64,000 nt of DNA from Beijerinckia mobilis (GTDB lineage: Bacteria > Pseudomonadota > Alphaproteobacteria > Rhizobiales > Beijerinckiaceae). Both the position numbers and the translations under genes were made by a program. Shown here one piece after another: positions 30,216 through 39,063 of the stretch. The stretch is from NCBI RefSeq assembly GCF_000745425.1, contig NZ_JQJH01000014.1, positions 34,007 to 98,006 of the forward strand, written 5' to 3'. Within the stretch, counting starts at the first letter, position 1, and each line of letters starts with the position of its first letter. Under the pieces are notes generated by a model, which was given only the letters and a program-made list of their open reading frames with translations, searched no databases and was not told the DNA's origin.

Positions 30216-31076
30216 ATGGGCTTGCAGGAAATGGCTTTCACAGACAATGGCGTTTTGCCGTGGTTCTTGCCGCTGGCCTTTGTCGCCTGGGCGGTTCAGA
30301 TGATCGCCTACCATGGCATTGGCCTCGCGTTCGAATGGTGCGACCAGCATAAATATCTGCGTTCGTGCAAAATACGCGATGTCGATCGTCTGAGCTACCG
30401 GCAATTGCTGCCGCGCGTGCTGGCCAATCAGGTCTTCCTCCTTCTACCGGCCATGCTTTTCATGCAATGGGCGGGATTGGCATTCGTCGGCACGCCGCAT
30501 CTCACGCCATTGCGTTTCATAACCAATATGGTGTTGATCGGCTTCGGACATGATATCGTCCAATACATTACCCACCGGCTCGTTTTGCACCGGCCGGGCC
30601 TTATGAAGCCGCTCGGTCACAGCCTGCATCATTCGACGGGCGCCAGCAAAAGCATCAGCGCATGCTATATGAGCGGGGCTGATTTCTTCCTGGAGATCGT
30701 ACTGCCCTATCTCATCCCCCTGGCGCTCATCGGTGGCGGTGGCAGCGATATCCTCTTCCATTGCCTCGTCGCCAGCCTCGGCGCTTTTGGCGGCCTTTAT
30801 GAACATTCCGGATATGATTTTTCCGCGCCTTTGCCAAAAAGCTGGCTTGGGCGGACATTTCCGCGGGTCGCATCCGTCATCGCGCTTCTCATCACCAGCA
30901 AGGCGCATGCGGAGCATCATCGACGCGGTTCCGTCAGCTTTAGCGACGGTTTCGGTAGCCCGGGCATTTGCGACAGCTGGTTCGGCACGCGCTGGGACAA
31001 GATCAATGATGAAGGGCGGCCAGTACCGGTCCTTAAACCGGCAGCAAGCGGCGGTCCGGCGACGACAGCTTCTTGA
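30216..31076 (+). CDS. Sterol desaturase/fatty acid hydroxylase-family membrane protein
   Basis: A 286-residue di-iron membrane oxygenase. Helices occur near 13-32, 68-92 and 152-190. The histidine clusters of the family are present: HDIVQYITHRLVLH (about 111-124), HSLHHS (about 136-141) and HAEHHRR (about 230-236), which bind two irons at the cytosolic face. Such proteins hydroxylate or desaturate lipids, sterols or carotenoids; the substrate here is unknown. The start at 30216 sits close to ACGGGGAG; an ATG five codons later is also possible. A strong terminator follows. Confidence 0.85.
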   Translation: MGLQEMAFTDNGVLPWFLPLAFVAWAVQMIAYHGIGLAFEWCDQHKYLRSCKIRDVDRLSYRQLLPRVLANQVFLLLPAMLFMQWAGLAFVGTPHLTPLRFITNMVLIGFGHDIVQYITHRLVLHRPGLMKPLGHSLHHSTGASKSISACYMSGADFFLEIVLPYLIPLALIGGGGSDILFHCLVASLGAFGGLYEHSGYDFSAPLPKSWLGRTFPRVASVIALLITSKAHAEHHRRGSVSFSDGFGSPGICDSWFGTRWDKINDEGRPVPVLKPAASGGPATTAS

Positions 31077-31176
31077 AGGCTCTCGATACATCCGAAGCTG
31101 TCAGCGGATTAAATGCTAGCCTTTTTCATATTCTACTGATCGCTTCGTGTTTCTGCTCAAAACGAATGGTTCCAAC

Positions 31177-31208
31177 AAAAAAGCCTTTCCTACCGGAAAG
31201 GCTTTTTT
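31177..31208. terminator. Bidirectional rho-independent terminator
   Basis: Perfect 14-bp stem AAAAAAGCCTTTCC / GGAAAGGCTTTTTT with a 4-base loop. The T-run on both strands serves the convergent fatty-acid-hydroxylase-family gene and manC. Confidence 0.93.
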
Positions 31209-31229
31209 GTTTGGGAAATCGCGCTAACA

Positions 31230-32642
31230 TCAATTGCGATTGTAGACATCCTGCAGACGGACGATATCGTCCTCGCCGAGATAAGAACCGGTCTGGACCT
31301 CGATCAATTCGAGATTGATCCGACCTGGGTTCACCAGACGATGGACCGAACCGATCGGTAGATAGATCGATTCATTTTCGTGGACGAGATGGATTTCATT
31401 GTCGCGGGTCACCTCGGCCGTGCCCTGGACGACGATCCAATGCTCCGCGCGATGGAAATGCTTCTGCAGAGACAGCCTCTGGCCGGGTTTGACGACGATC
31501 CTCTTGACCTGATAGCGCGAGCCATTATCGACCGACTGGTAATAACCCCAGGGGCGATAAGACCTTTTGTGTTCCAGAGCTTCCTGCCGGCTTTCCGCTT
31601 TCAGCTTGTCGACCAGCTGCTTGACCTGATCGCCATGTTTTGCATCGAGGACGAGAACCGCATCCTGGGTGGTCACTACAATGACATTATCGACGCCAAC
31701 CACGGTCGTCAGATGCTCATCCGAACGAATATGAACATTTTCAGCATTCAGGATCACGCCATTGCCGCGGACCGAATTATTATGCTCGTCACGATCAGAC
31801 AATTCCCAGACGCTCGACCAATTGCCGACGTCTGACCAGCCGATATCGGCTGGCACGACTGCCGCCTTGGCGGTTTTCTCCATGACAGCATAATCGATGG
31901 ATTTCTTCGGCGCCGTAGCAAAGGCATCGCCATTCAGCACGAGGAAATTCATGTCCTTCTTGGCGTTCGCAACGGCCTCTATCGCGGCTTCGGCGATCTG
32001 CGGTTCGAAAGCCTGAAGTTCGGAGAGCATGACATCGGCGCGGAAGAAGAAGTTGCCGGAATTCCAGAGATAATTTTCAGCAATATAGCGTTCTGCCGTG
32101 GGGGCGTCGGGCTTTTCGACGAAGGCTTCGACCTTGAAAGCCGTGCCATCCGGCACGACGGTCTTGCCGGTCTTGATATAGCCATATCCTGTTGCAGGCG
32201 CGTTGGGCTTGATACCGAGCGTCACGATATAGCCCTCGGCGGCGGCAACGGCGGCCTGCTGACAGAGGGTGACGAAGCCTTGTTTGTCCTGCACGACATG
32301 ATCGGCAGCGAGCACAGCGACGATCGTTTCGGGCGCACGGAGATTGGCGAGTTCTGCCGCGACGGCGACTGCAGGTCCGGAATCGCGTCTGCAGGGTTCT
32401 AAGACGATCTCGGCTTCCTTGCCGATTTGCGCGAGCTGTTCGGTGACGAGGAAGCGGTAATCATGATTGGAGATGACGATTGGCGTCTCGAAGAGCGGAT
32501 CCGATACGATATCCAGAACCGCCTGAAAGGTCGACCGAGTGCCGACGAGGGAAATGAATTGCTTGGGCAGACTTTCCCGCGACTCCGGCCAAACGCGTGT
32601 TCCCGATCCGCCACACATGATGACCGGAAGGATTTTGACCAT
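31230..32642 (-). CDS. manC: Mannose-1-phosphate guanylyltransferase / mannose-6-phosphate isomerase
   Basis: Bifunctional enzyme making GDP-mannose from GTP and mannose-1-phosphate, and often also interconverting fructose-6-P and mannose-6-P (also named CpsB or XanB). The 470-residue protein starts with the nucleotidyltransferase signature MCGGSGTRVWPESR...LPKQF and ends in a cupin isomerase domain (RPWGYYQSVD, QKHFHRAEHWIVVQG, PIGSVHRLVNPG). AGGGGCATAATA precedes the ATG. Its product would feed gmd and fcl at 12.7-15 kb. No phosphomannomutase gene is seen in the window. Confidence 0.95.
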   Translation of the reverse strand: MVKILPVIMCGGSGTRVWPESRESLPKQFISLVGTRSTFQAVLDIVSDPLFETPIVISNHDYRFLVTEQLAQIGKEAEIVLEPCRRDSGPAVAVAAELANLRAPETIVAVLAADHVVQDKQGFVTLCQQAAVAAAEGYIVTLGIKPNAPATGYGYIKTGKTVVPDGTAFKVEAFVEKPDAPTAERYIAENYLWNSGNFFFRADVMLSELQAFEPQIAEAAIEAVANAKKDMNFLVLNGDAFATAPKKSIDYAVMEKTAKAAVVPADIGWSDVGNWSSVWELSDRDEHNNSVRGNGVILNAENVHIRSDEHLTTVVGVDNVIVVTTQDAVLVLDAKHGDQVKQLVDKLKAESRQEALEHKRSYRPWGYYQSVDNGSRYQVKRIVVKPGQRLSLQKHFHRAEHWIVVQGTAEVTRDNEIHLVHENESIYLPIGSVHRLVNPGRINLELIEVQTGSYLGEDDIVRLQDVYNRN

Positions 32643-33252
32643 TATTATGCCCCTATTGGTGCGCGAAAGAGAATTGAATCGAAACCGGTTGATAATCCCG
32701 CTTTGCGCGGCTTTCGTGGATTGGGCCGCCGTCCAAGCGCCGGATTACGTCATATATCAGCCTTATCTATAAAGCTTCGTTCCGGATCTTATACGACATT
32801 CTTCGTGTGAAGGAGAAGTCTCTACTTAAAGTTTTAAGGTAGTTTATCTGTGTTCCTTGATTGCGGCGAGAGAAAGGTGCGTTAAATCTTTCGTTAAGCT
32901 TCTTATCAAAACCTTTCCAATCATCGATCGATACACATGCTAGCGACTGAATTGCATGCGACGGGATGCAAACATCGCATCAAAAACCATCATTCTACAA
33001 GCGTTGGCATTGTGAGATCAGGACAGATATTGATATGATAATTTGGTGAGCTGGACCTCGTGACAGGCAGCTGAAGGGAGTCGTCTGCCGCTCCGACACA
33101 ATCGTAGCGGACCGAAGGTTTTCGGTCTCAATCGCTACTCTTGATCTTTACTGACTTGGCTACTTTTCTTTTCTATATTATTGAAATTTGTCCGTTTATT
33201 CTGCTCAGCAAGTGTGGATCCGTTCAGACAAACGCATGGAATGTTTGAGGGC
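32643..33252. other. Long intergenic region with a nested hairpin
   Basis: About 610 bp between manC and prfC, both on the minus strand. No gene was recognised. A two-level inverted repeat at 33104-33138 (GTAGCG ... GACCGAA-loop-TTCGGTC ... CGCTAC) lies about 115 bp past the prfC stop and may terminate prfC transcription. The manC promoter should lie near 32650-32850. Confidence 0.45.
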
Positions 33253-34836
33253 CTACTTTTCCGCGGATTTTTGATAATCCTTGATATCGGAAAAGACGAT
33301 AGCGGGCGCGCGATCCTGTTCATAACGCAGATCCCATGCCGAAGTGGCCATGAAAACCGGCGCGTCATCGAGATCGACAGCCATGGATGATCCATGTGCG
33401 CGGATAAACTGATCAAGTTCCGCGCTTGTCGGCGCGGAAATCCACCGGCACAGTTCAAACCGCGACGTCTCGAAACTCACGGAAAGACCATATTCCGCTT
33501 CGAGTCTTTCCGCCAGAACGTCAAGCTGCAGAGCACCGACCACGCCGACCATCGCACCCGAACCATCATTCGGTAGAAAGAGCTGTACGACCCCTTCTTC
33601 CGCCATTTGGGCCAGGGCTTCCCGCAATTTCTTGGCCTTCATGGCATCGCCGATCTTGACGCGCCGTAGAATTTCGGGTGCGAAACTCGGTACACCCCTG
33701 AAGATCAGATCTTCTCCTTCAGTCAATGTATCGCCAATCCGCAACGTACCATGATTGGGGATTCCGACGACATCGCCCGGAAAGGCTTCTTCTGCGAGCT
33801 GGCGGTCCTGAGCGAAAAAGAATTGCGGCGCGTTGAGAGCGATCATTTTGCCGGTGCGCACGAGTTTGGCCTTCATGCCCCGTTTCAGTTTTCCGGAGCA
33901 AACCCGCATGAAGGCGATACGATCGCGATGATTTGGATCCATATTGGCTTGGATCTTGAAAACAAACCCGGTCATTTTGGCCTCGTGGGCGTCGACCTGT
34001 CGTGACTGTGCTTCGAGTCCGCGCGGGGAGGGCGCAAATTCCGCCAAAGCATCGATCAGGTCACGGACGCCGAAATTTCTCAAGGCGCTGCCGAAGAAGA
34101 CCGGTGTGAGATGGCCTTCGAGAAAACTCTGCCGCTCGAAAGGTTTTAATGCCTCCTGTGCAAGAGCGATCTGATCCTGTGTTTCGGCGAATGCGGCTGG
34201 AGGAAGAAGGTCCTTGATGAACGGGTCGTCCGGTCCCGTGACCGGCACCGGTTCGCTGTCACGGTCGATGCGGCGCACAAGATTGCGTTGCAGGTCGAAA
34301 GTCCCGGCAAAATCGCGGCCATGGCCGAGCGGCCAGGTCATGGGCGCGACATCCAGCGCCAGCGTCGTCTCGATTTCATCAAGCAGCTCGAAGGGATCGC
34401 GGATTTCGCGGTCGAGCTTGTTGATGAAGGTCAGAATCGGGATGTCGCGCAGACGGCAGACCTCGAACAATTTGCGCGTGCGTGCTTCGATACCCTTGGC
34501 TGCGTCGATCACCATGATCGCCGAATCAACCGCCGTCAGGGTTCGATAGGTATCCTCCGAAAAGTCCTCATGGCCAGGCGTGTCGAGGAGATTATAGACG
34601 CAATCTCCATATTCGAAGGTCATGACCGAGGTGACGACCGAAATGCCACGCTCGCGTTCGATACCCATCCAGTCGGAGCGTGTCTGGCGTCGGTTGGCCT
34701 TGGCGCGCACCTCGCCGGCGAGCTGAATCGCGCCGCCGAAAAGCAGAAGCTTTTCGGTCAGGGTCGTCTTGCCCGCATCAGGGTGCGAAATGATGGCGAA
34801 CGTACGCCGCCGGTCGACTTGATCAGGTGCCTTCAT
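33253..34836 (-). CDS. prfC: Peptide chain release factor 3
   Basis: GTPase that recycles RF1/RF2 from the ribosome after termination. The 527-residue protein has the G1 loop HPDAGKTTLTEK (about residues 17-28), G3 DTPGHEDFSEDT and G4 FINKLDRE, then the beta-barrel and RF3-specific C-terminal domain (GVVGALQLDVLAERLEAEYG). The ATG at 34836 places MKAPDQ directly before the conserved RRRTFAIISHPDAGKTT; a TTG six codons upstream is possible. No neighbouring translation gene is present. RF3 separates from EF-G and TetM-type proteins by the RxFAIISHPDAGKTT start and length. Confidence 0.94.
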   Translation of the reverse strand: MKAPDQVDRRRTFAIISHPDAGKTTLTEKLLLFGGAIQLAGEVRAKANRRQTRSDWMGIERERGISVVTSVMTFEYGDCVYNLLDTPGHEDFSEDTYRTLTAVDSAIMVIDAAKGIEARTRKLFEVCRLRDIPILTFINKLDREIRDPFELLDEIETTLALDVAPMTWPLGHGRDFAGTFDLQRNLVRRIDRDSEPVPVTGPDDPFIKDLLPPAAFAETQDQIALAQEALKPFERQSFLEGHLTPVFFGSALRNFGVRDLIDALAEFAPSPRGLEAQSRQVDAHEAKMTGFVFKIQANMDPNHRDRIAFMRVCSGKLKRGMKAKLVRTGKMIALNAPQFFFAQDRQLAEEAFPGDVVGIPNHGTLRIGDTLTEGEDLIFRGVPSFAPEILRRVKIGDAMKAKKLREALAQMAEEGVVQLFLPNDGSGAMVGVVGALQLDVLAERLEAEYGLSVSFETSRFELCRWISAPTSAELDQFIRAHGSSMAVDLDDAPVFMATSAWDLRYEQDRAPAIVFSDIKDYQKSAEK

Positions 34837-34878
34837 GCGACTGTGTCGTCGCAAGGCCCGGCCCGGTTGTCAATCCGG

Positions 34879-34896
34879 CTCCTCCTTTCGGAGGAG
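34879..34896. repeat. Short perfect hairpin upstream of prfC
   Basis: CTCCTCC / GGAGGAG with a TTTC loop, about 45 bp before the prfC ATG. On the minus strand the arm CTCCTCC could mask Shine-Dalgarno-like sequence, but its role is unknown. Confidence 0.4.
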
Positions 34897-35046
34897 ATTA
34901 ATCCCTTACAGGAACCGCTCGGGAGCGACTTTGTTCACTAGGTGCTGAATTCCAGAATTTCTCCAAGGCCTGCGCGCGCAAGCGACGCTTAAAAGACCAA
35001 GAGAACGGCAATCCTGGGGAGCCAAAGGCATTCGGGAGGAAGAATA

Positions 35047-35886
35047 ATGACGAGTATTTCCGATTTCCACATCATGAAGGGGGGTGGACGAACGGCGGCA
35101 ATGCCGGTCATCCGGCATATCGGTCTGCGGGACCTGAAGGAATCGCTTGCCCAGGGTATCGATGATTTCTGGGCCATGCCGTCGCAACTCGTCTTTATCG
35201 GTCTCCTCTATCCGATTGTCGGCATCATCCTGGGTGTCGCGACTTCCGACAAAAATGTTCTCCAGCTCCTTTATCCTCTGCTCTCCGGTTTCGCCCTGGT
35301 TGGGCCGATTCTGGCGATCGGTCTTTATGAGATGAGCCGGAGACGCGAGGCCGGCCTGGATACATCCTGGGGGCACGCTTTCGAGATTTTTCATTCGCCT
35401 TCCTTGCCAGCAATCCTCGCGATCGGCTTCATGCTTCTTGCGCTTTTCGTTGGTTGGCTGATGACGGCGGAAGCCCTGTATGAGGAATTGTTTGGTCCGA
35501 AGGCTCCTGCCAATTACATGCATTTTATTCGCGGTATCTTTGCAAGTGAGCAAGGACGTGCGTTGATGATCCAAGGCAATTTGATCGGCGCAGTTTTTGC
35601 GATCGTTGCTTTTAGTATCAGTGTGATATCGCTTCCGCTTCTGCTGGATCGTGATGTCGGCGCGGGTGTGGCGATCAAAACGTCAGTGATGGCAGTTGCC
35701 AAAAATCCGGTCATCATGGCTATTTGGGGTTTAATTGTCGCTCTCATGCTAGCGCTTGGCATGGCGATATTGTTTTTTGGCCTGGCAATAGCCATGCCCG
35801 TGCTCGCCCATGCCACCTGGCATCTCTATCGGCATGTCATTGAGCCCATACCGTTTGATCAATGCAATCCGCATCGCGCTGCTTGA
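35047..35886 (+). CDS. DUF2189 integral membrane protein
   Basis: A 279-residue inner-membrane protein with six hydrophobic helices (about 49-67, 75-98, 117-141, 178-200, 218-236, 240-260). The cytosolic N-terminus contains the DUF2189-type VIRHIGLRDLKESLAQGIDDFWAMP and the short GPILAIGLYEMSRRREAGLD segment after the second helix. Its function is unknown; some relatives sit near cytochrome oxidase genes, which is not the case here. GGGAGGAAGAATA gives a strong ribosome site. Followed by a terminator hairpin. Confidence 0.85.
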   Translation: MTSISDFHIMKGGGRTAAMPVIRHIGLRDLKESLAQGIDDFWAMPSQLVFIGLLYPIVGIILGVATSDKNVLQLLYPLLSGFALVGPILAIGLYEMSRRREAGLDTSWGHAFEIFHSPSLPAILAIGFMLLALFVGWLMTAEALYEELFGPKAPANYMHFIRGIFASEQGRALMIQGNLIGAVFAIVAFSISVISLPLLLDRDVGAGVAIKTSVMAVAKNPVIMAIWGLIVALMLALGMAILFFGLAIAMPVLAHATWHLYRHVIEPIPFDQCNPHRAA

Positions 35887-35919
35887 TTGAGAGAGACTAT
35901 CATGCAGCTTAAATCGGAC

Positions 35920-35942
35920 CGGAAGGAAAATACATCCTTCCG
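35920..35942 (+). terminator. Terminator after the DUF2189 gene
   Basis: Perfect 8-bp stem CGGAAGGA / TCCTTCCG with a 7-base loop, followed by ATCTTTGTT, 34 bp past the stop codon. Confidence 0.7.
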
Positions 35943-36381
35943 ATCTTTGTTATAATTTAAGATATGTTTGACGGAAGTGGGTATTAAGTGCATACTAGGC
36001 TAACATTATAAATAGCAGAAATATCGCATGGGGATGATATAGCTATTTTATATAATTGTCTTAACAACAGTGTATTCGTATTTCCCGCCAATTTGTTGAT
36101 TATGTCGGCAATGCTTTGATTGTTGCGGGTGTGTGAAAGTCCCGTTTTATTTCGATTTATCAATCGGCGGGACGATTTGGTTTGAAAGTGCCGGTCGTTC
36201 TGGACCTGGCTTTCTATATGTAATTTTTCTCCTTTTAATCATAATGTTGCGTCGCGTAAGTATTTAAGTTTACTTAAGCACGAACATTATCAATTCTGCA
36301 ATGTATTTGTACGCTCGGTCATTATTTTCCCATGCGCAGTGTAAGGTTACATTGAATCCATTTTAAAGTGAGGTGATCTGC
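35943..36381. other. AT-rich intergenic region before the glycan locus
   Basis: About 440 bp, markedly AT-rich. No gene was seen. It marks the left edge of the AT-richer glycan locus and likely holds its promoter. GAGGTGATCTGC precedes the first ATG. Confidence 0.5.
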
Positions 36382-37149
36382 ATGAAAGCAGTTATTCTTG
36401 CTGGTGGCCTGGGAACACGGCTGTCTGAAGAGACGATGGTTCGTCCAAAACCGATGGTTGAAATTGGAGGTAAACCAATCCTGTGGCACATCATGAAAAT
36501 ATATAGTGCGCATGGAATCAACGATTTTATAGTGTGTCTCGGCTATAAAGGATATTTTATCAAAGAGTTCTTTTTTAATTATTCTTTACATATGTCGGAT
36601 GTTACATTCGATCTTGAAAATAATACAACACAAATACATAGAAACTGGTGTGAACCATGGCGTGTGACCTTGGTGGACACCGGAGAGGAAACGCAGGTCG
36701 GTGGGCGTATCAAGCGTATTCTGTCTTATGTTGCGGCGGAAGAAGCCTTTTGCCTGACCTACGGTGATGGTGTCGGCAATGTCGATATATCCGCGGTGAT
36801 CGACCTTCATAAGCGGGAAGGCCGTTTATGTACTCTTACGGCTGCGCAGCCTCCCGGACGATTCGGCAATTTACGGACCGAAGGATCTCGTGTGGTGGCA
36901 TTTCGTGAAAAGCCCGATGATGAAGGATGGATCAACGGCGGTTTCTTTGTCGTGAGCCCGAAAGTGGATCGATATATCGAAGGAGATTCCACTGTCTGGG
37001 AGCGTGAGCCTCTGGAGCGATTGGCTCGTGATGGAGAACTTTCCGTCTATCATCACAATGGCTTCTGGCAACCTATGGATACGCTGAATGATCGTCGTAT
37101 TCTGGAGAATTTGTGGGCAGCAAATCAGGCGCCATGGCGTGTCTGGTAA
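36382..37149 (+). CDS. rfbF: Glucose-1-phosphate cytidylyltransferase
   Basis: Makes CDP-glucose from CTP and glucose-1-phosphate, the entry to CDP-linked 3,6-dideoxyhexoses and related sugars. The 255-residue protein has the pyrophosphorylase signature [28 protein letters not shown] and the metal/sugar segment [11 protein letters not shown], then [11 protein letters not shown]. Codon use is AT-rich near its start. It leads a plus-strand cluster of SDR, epimerase, SAF oxidoreductase and glycosyltransferase genes. The expected CDP-glucose 4,6-dehydratase (rfbG) is not in the window. Also named DdhA. Confidence 0.92.
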   Translation: MKAVILAGGLGTRLSEETMVRPKPMVEIGGKPILWHIMKIYSAHGINDFIVCLGYKGYFIKEFFFNYSLHMSDVTFDLENNTTQIHRNWCEPWRVTLVDTGEETQVGGRIKRILSYVAAEEAFCLTYGDGVGNVDISAVIDLHKREGRLCTLTAAQPPGRFGNLRTEGSRVVAFREKPDDEGWINGGFFVVSPKVDRYIEGDSTVWEREPLERLARDGELSVYHHNGFWQPMDTLNDRRILENLWAANQAPWRVW

Positions 37150-37227
37150 TATCCTTTGTTGACCGGGCGCGAGCCGGTTCCGTTCCGCTTAATATTGAGT
37201 GCCACGCAATTTCTGGATAATTTTATC

Positions 37228-38307
37228 ATGAATATCCTTATTACTGGCAATATGGGTTATGTCGGTCCCGGTGTCGCCGCTCACCTTCGTGAGGTTTTTC
37301 CGGAAGCAAGGTTGGTTGGTGTCGATAATGGCTGGTTTGCGCATTGTCTGACATCACATAATATTTTGCCGGAAATTGCCCTTGATGAGCAATGGTTCAG
37401 GGATGTCCGATCTCTTCAAGTCGAGGATCTGAAGGGTTTTGATGCGATTGTGCATCTCGCTGCTGTTTCGAATGATCCAATGGGCAACCGTTTCGAAGCC
37501 GTGACCGATACCATTAACCGTCAGGCGAGCATTCGCCTGGCTGAATTGGCGGTCGACGCCGGTGTTCGTCGTTTCGTCTTTGCGTCGAGTTGCAGCGTCT
37601 ATGGCGTAGCCGAAGATGGTCGTGCTCGTTCCGAGCAGGACGCCGTTAATCCCTTGACTGCTTATGCGCGATCAAAGATCGGCACGGAAGAAGGATTGTT
37701 GCAGCTCAAACGCAACAATCTGGTGACAACGAGTTTGCGGTTCGCGACGGCTTGTGGCATATCCGATCGTTTACGTCTCGATCTAGTCCTTAATGATTTC
37801 GTCGCAGCCGCGCTAGCAACGGGGACGATCTCCGTCCTCAGCGATGGCACTCCGTGGCGCCCGCTCATTCATGTCAAGGATATGGCGCGGGCTATAGAAT
37901 GGGCGCTTGTTCGAGAAGCGGATGAAAACGGCGATTTTTTGCGCATCAATGTGGGTTCGGATGAATGGAATTATCAGGTGCGTGATCTCGCCCACGCTGT
38001 CGCGCGTATTCTCGGTGGTATCGACGTTTCTATCAACGCCGAGGCTCCGCCGGACCGGCGTTCCTATCGTGTCGATTTCGGTCTGTATCGTCAACGCGCT
38101 CCAAAGCACCAACCTCAAGAAACACTTGACAGCACGATCGCCGGCCTGCGCGATGGGCTAAGGGCGATCAAATTCTCCGACCCGGAATTCCGCCAGTCGA
38201 ATTTGATCCGGTTGCGTGTCCTGGAACGGCATCTGGAGTCACAGGCTCTCGCGGAGGATTTGAGATGGCGGCGTAAGGAAATCATCCCAGACGGAATTGC
38301 GGCATGA
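37228..38307 (+). CDS. Extended SDR, NAD-dependent sugar epimerase/dehydratase
   Basis: A nucleotide-sugar enzyme of 359 residues with the Rossmann motif GNMGYVG (residues 7-13), HLAAVSNDPMGN, active-site FASSCSVYG and the catalytic YARSK pair. It lacks the FKGSW signature expected of CDP-glucose 4,6-dehydratase, so it is probably a later epimerase, reductase or dehydratase acting on the CDP-sugar. The start at 37228 puts the Rossmann fold at the N-terminus. It overlaps the next gene by four bases (ATGA), which shows translational coupling. The exact reaction is unknown. Confidence 0.8.
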   Translation: MNILITGNMGYVGPGVAAHLREVFPEARLVGVDNGWFAHCLTSHNILPEIALDEQWFRDVRSLQVEDLKGFDAIVHLAAVSNDPMGNRFEAVTDTINRQASIRLAELAVDAGVRRFVFASSCSVYGVAEDGRARSEQDAVNPLTAYARSKIGTEEGLLQLKRNNLVTTSLRFATACGISDRLRLDLVLNDFVAAALATGTISVLSDGTPWRPLIHVKDMARAIEWALVREADENGDFLRINVGSDEWNYQVRDLAHAVARILGGIDVSINAEAPPDRRSYRVDFGLYRQRAPKHQPQETLDSTIAGLRDGLRAIKFSDPEFRQSNLIRLRVLERHLESQALAEDLRWRRKEIIPDGIAA

Positions 38308-38867
38308 TTTTTCATCAAACACCGCTTGTCGGCGCCTATTTGATAGAGCTTGAGAAGCACGCTGATGATCGCGGCTTCTTCGCCCGATTTTACTGCGAGA
38401 ATGAATTTAAGAGCAAAAATCTCGTTTCCCATTTTGTGCAGATCAATAATTCGCTCAGCGTCCGTAAAGGCACTTTACGGGGTTTCCATTATCAAATTCC
38501 TCCCGCGGCAGAGGTCAAGATCGTACGCTGTATTCGCGGTGCCTTGTATGACGTAATCGTCGATATCAGGCCTTCGTCGGAGACGTTCGGGAAATGGTTC
38601 GGAATTGAACTGAATTCCGATAATCGTTTGATGATGTATGTACCACGCGGCTTTGCGCATGGTTTCATTACCTTGAAAGATGAAACAGAGACCTTTTATC
38701 TCGTCAGCGATTTCTACTCGCCTAAAAATGAACGGGGAATTCGTTTCGATGATCCCTGGATCAAGGCCGAATGGCCTTTGCAGCCAATAGAAATGTCTGA
38801 GCGGGATAAGAATCTGCCTTATTTTGAACCGATGGGTGGGGATTTGGCGGATTTGCATCAGTTCTGA
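38304..38867 (+). CDS. RmlC-like sugar 3,5-epimerase
   Basis: A 187-residue cupin epimerase of the dTDP-4-dehydrorhamnose 3,5-epimerase family. KGTLRGFHYQ carries the catalytic His, VKIVRCIRGALYDVIVDIR the core strands and YVPRGFAHGF the substrate-pocket segment. In this cluster it probably epimerises a CDP-4-keto-6-deoxy sugar rather than dTDP-rhamnose, since no rmlA, rmlB or rmlD lies nearby. Its start overlaps the preceding gene's stop. Confidence 0.85.
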   Translation: MIFHQTPLVGAYLIELEKHADDRGFFARFYCENEFKSKNLVSHFVQINNSLSVRKGTLRGFHYQIPPAAEVKIVRCIRGALYDVIVDIRPSSETFGKWFGIELNSDNRLMMYVPRGFAHGFITLKDETETFYLVSDFYSPKNERGIRFDDPWIKAEWPLQPIEMSERDKNLPYFEPMGGDLADLHQF

Positions 38868-39002
38868 CCGTGGGTTCAAGCTGTTATGGATGTATCCGGA
38901 GGTCCGATACTTCCTATCCCTTGCGCCTCGCTATCGACAGCCCGAAAAATTTTGAATGTTCTTTTGTGCAGAGTCGTGATTCCGGCGTCATTTTTCCGCA
39001 GT

Positions 39003-39035
39003 GAACAAGCTTCCTTATGCTTAAGAGGCTTGTTC
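39003..39035 (+). repeat. Hairpin between the epimerase and SAF-oxidoreductase genes
   Basis: GAACAAGC pairs with GCTTGTTC around a 17-base centre, 28 bp before the next ATG. It could be an attenuator, a processing site or a weak terminator splitting the cluster. Confidence 0.45.
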
Positions 39036-39063
39036 CTGTGAATTTTGAGATCAGGATTTTGTG

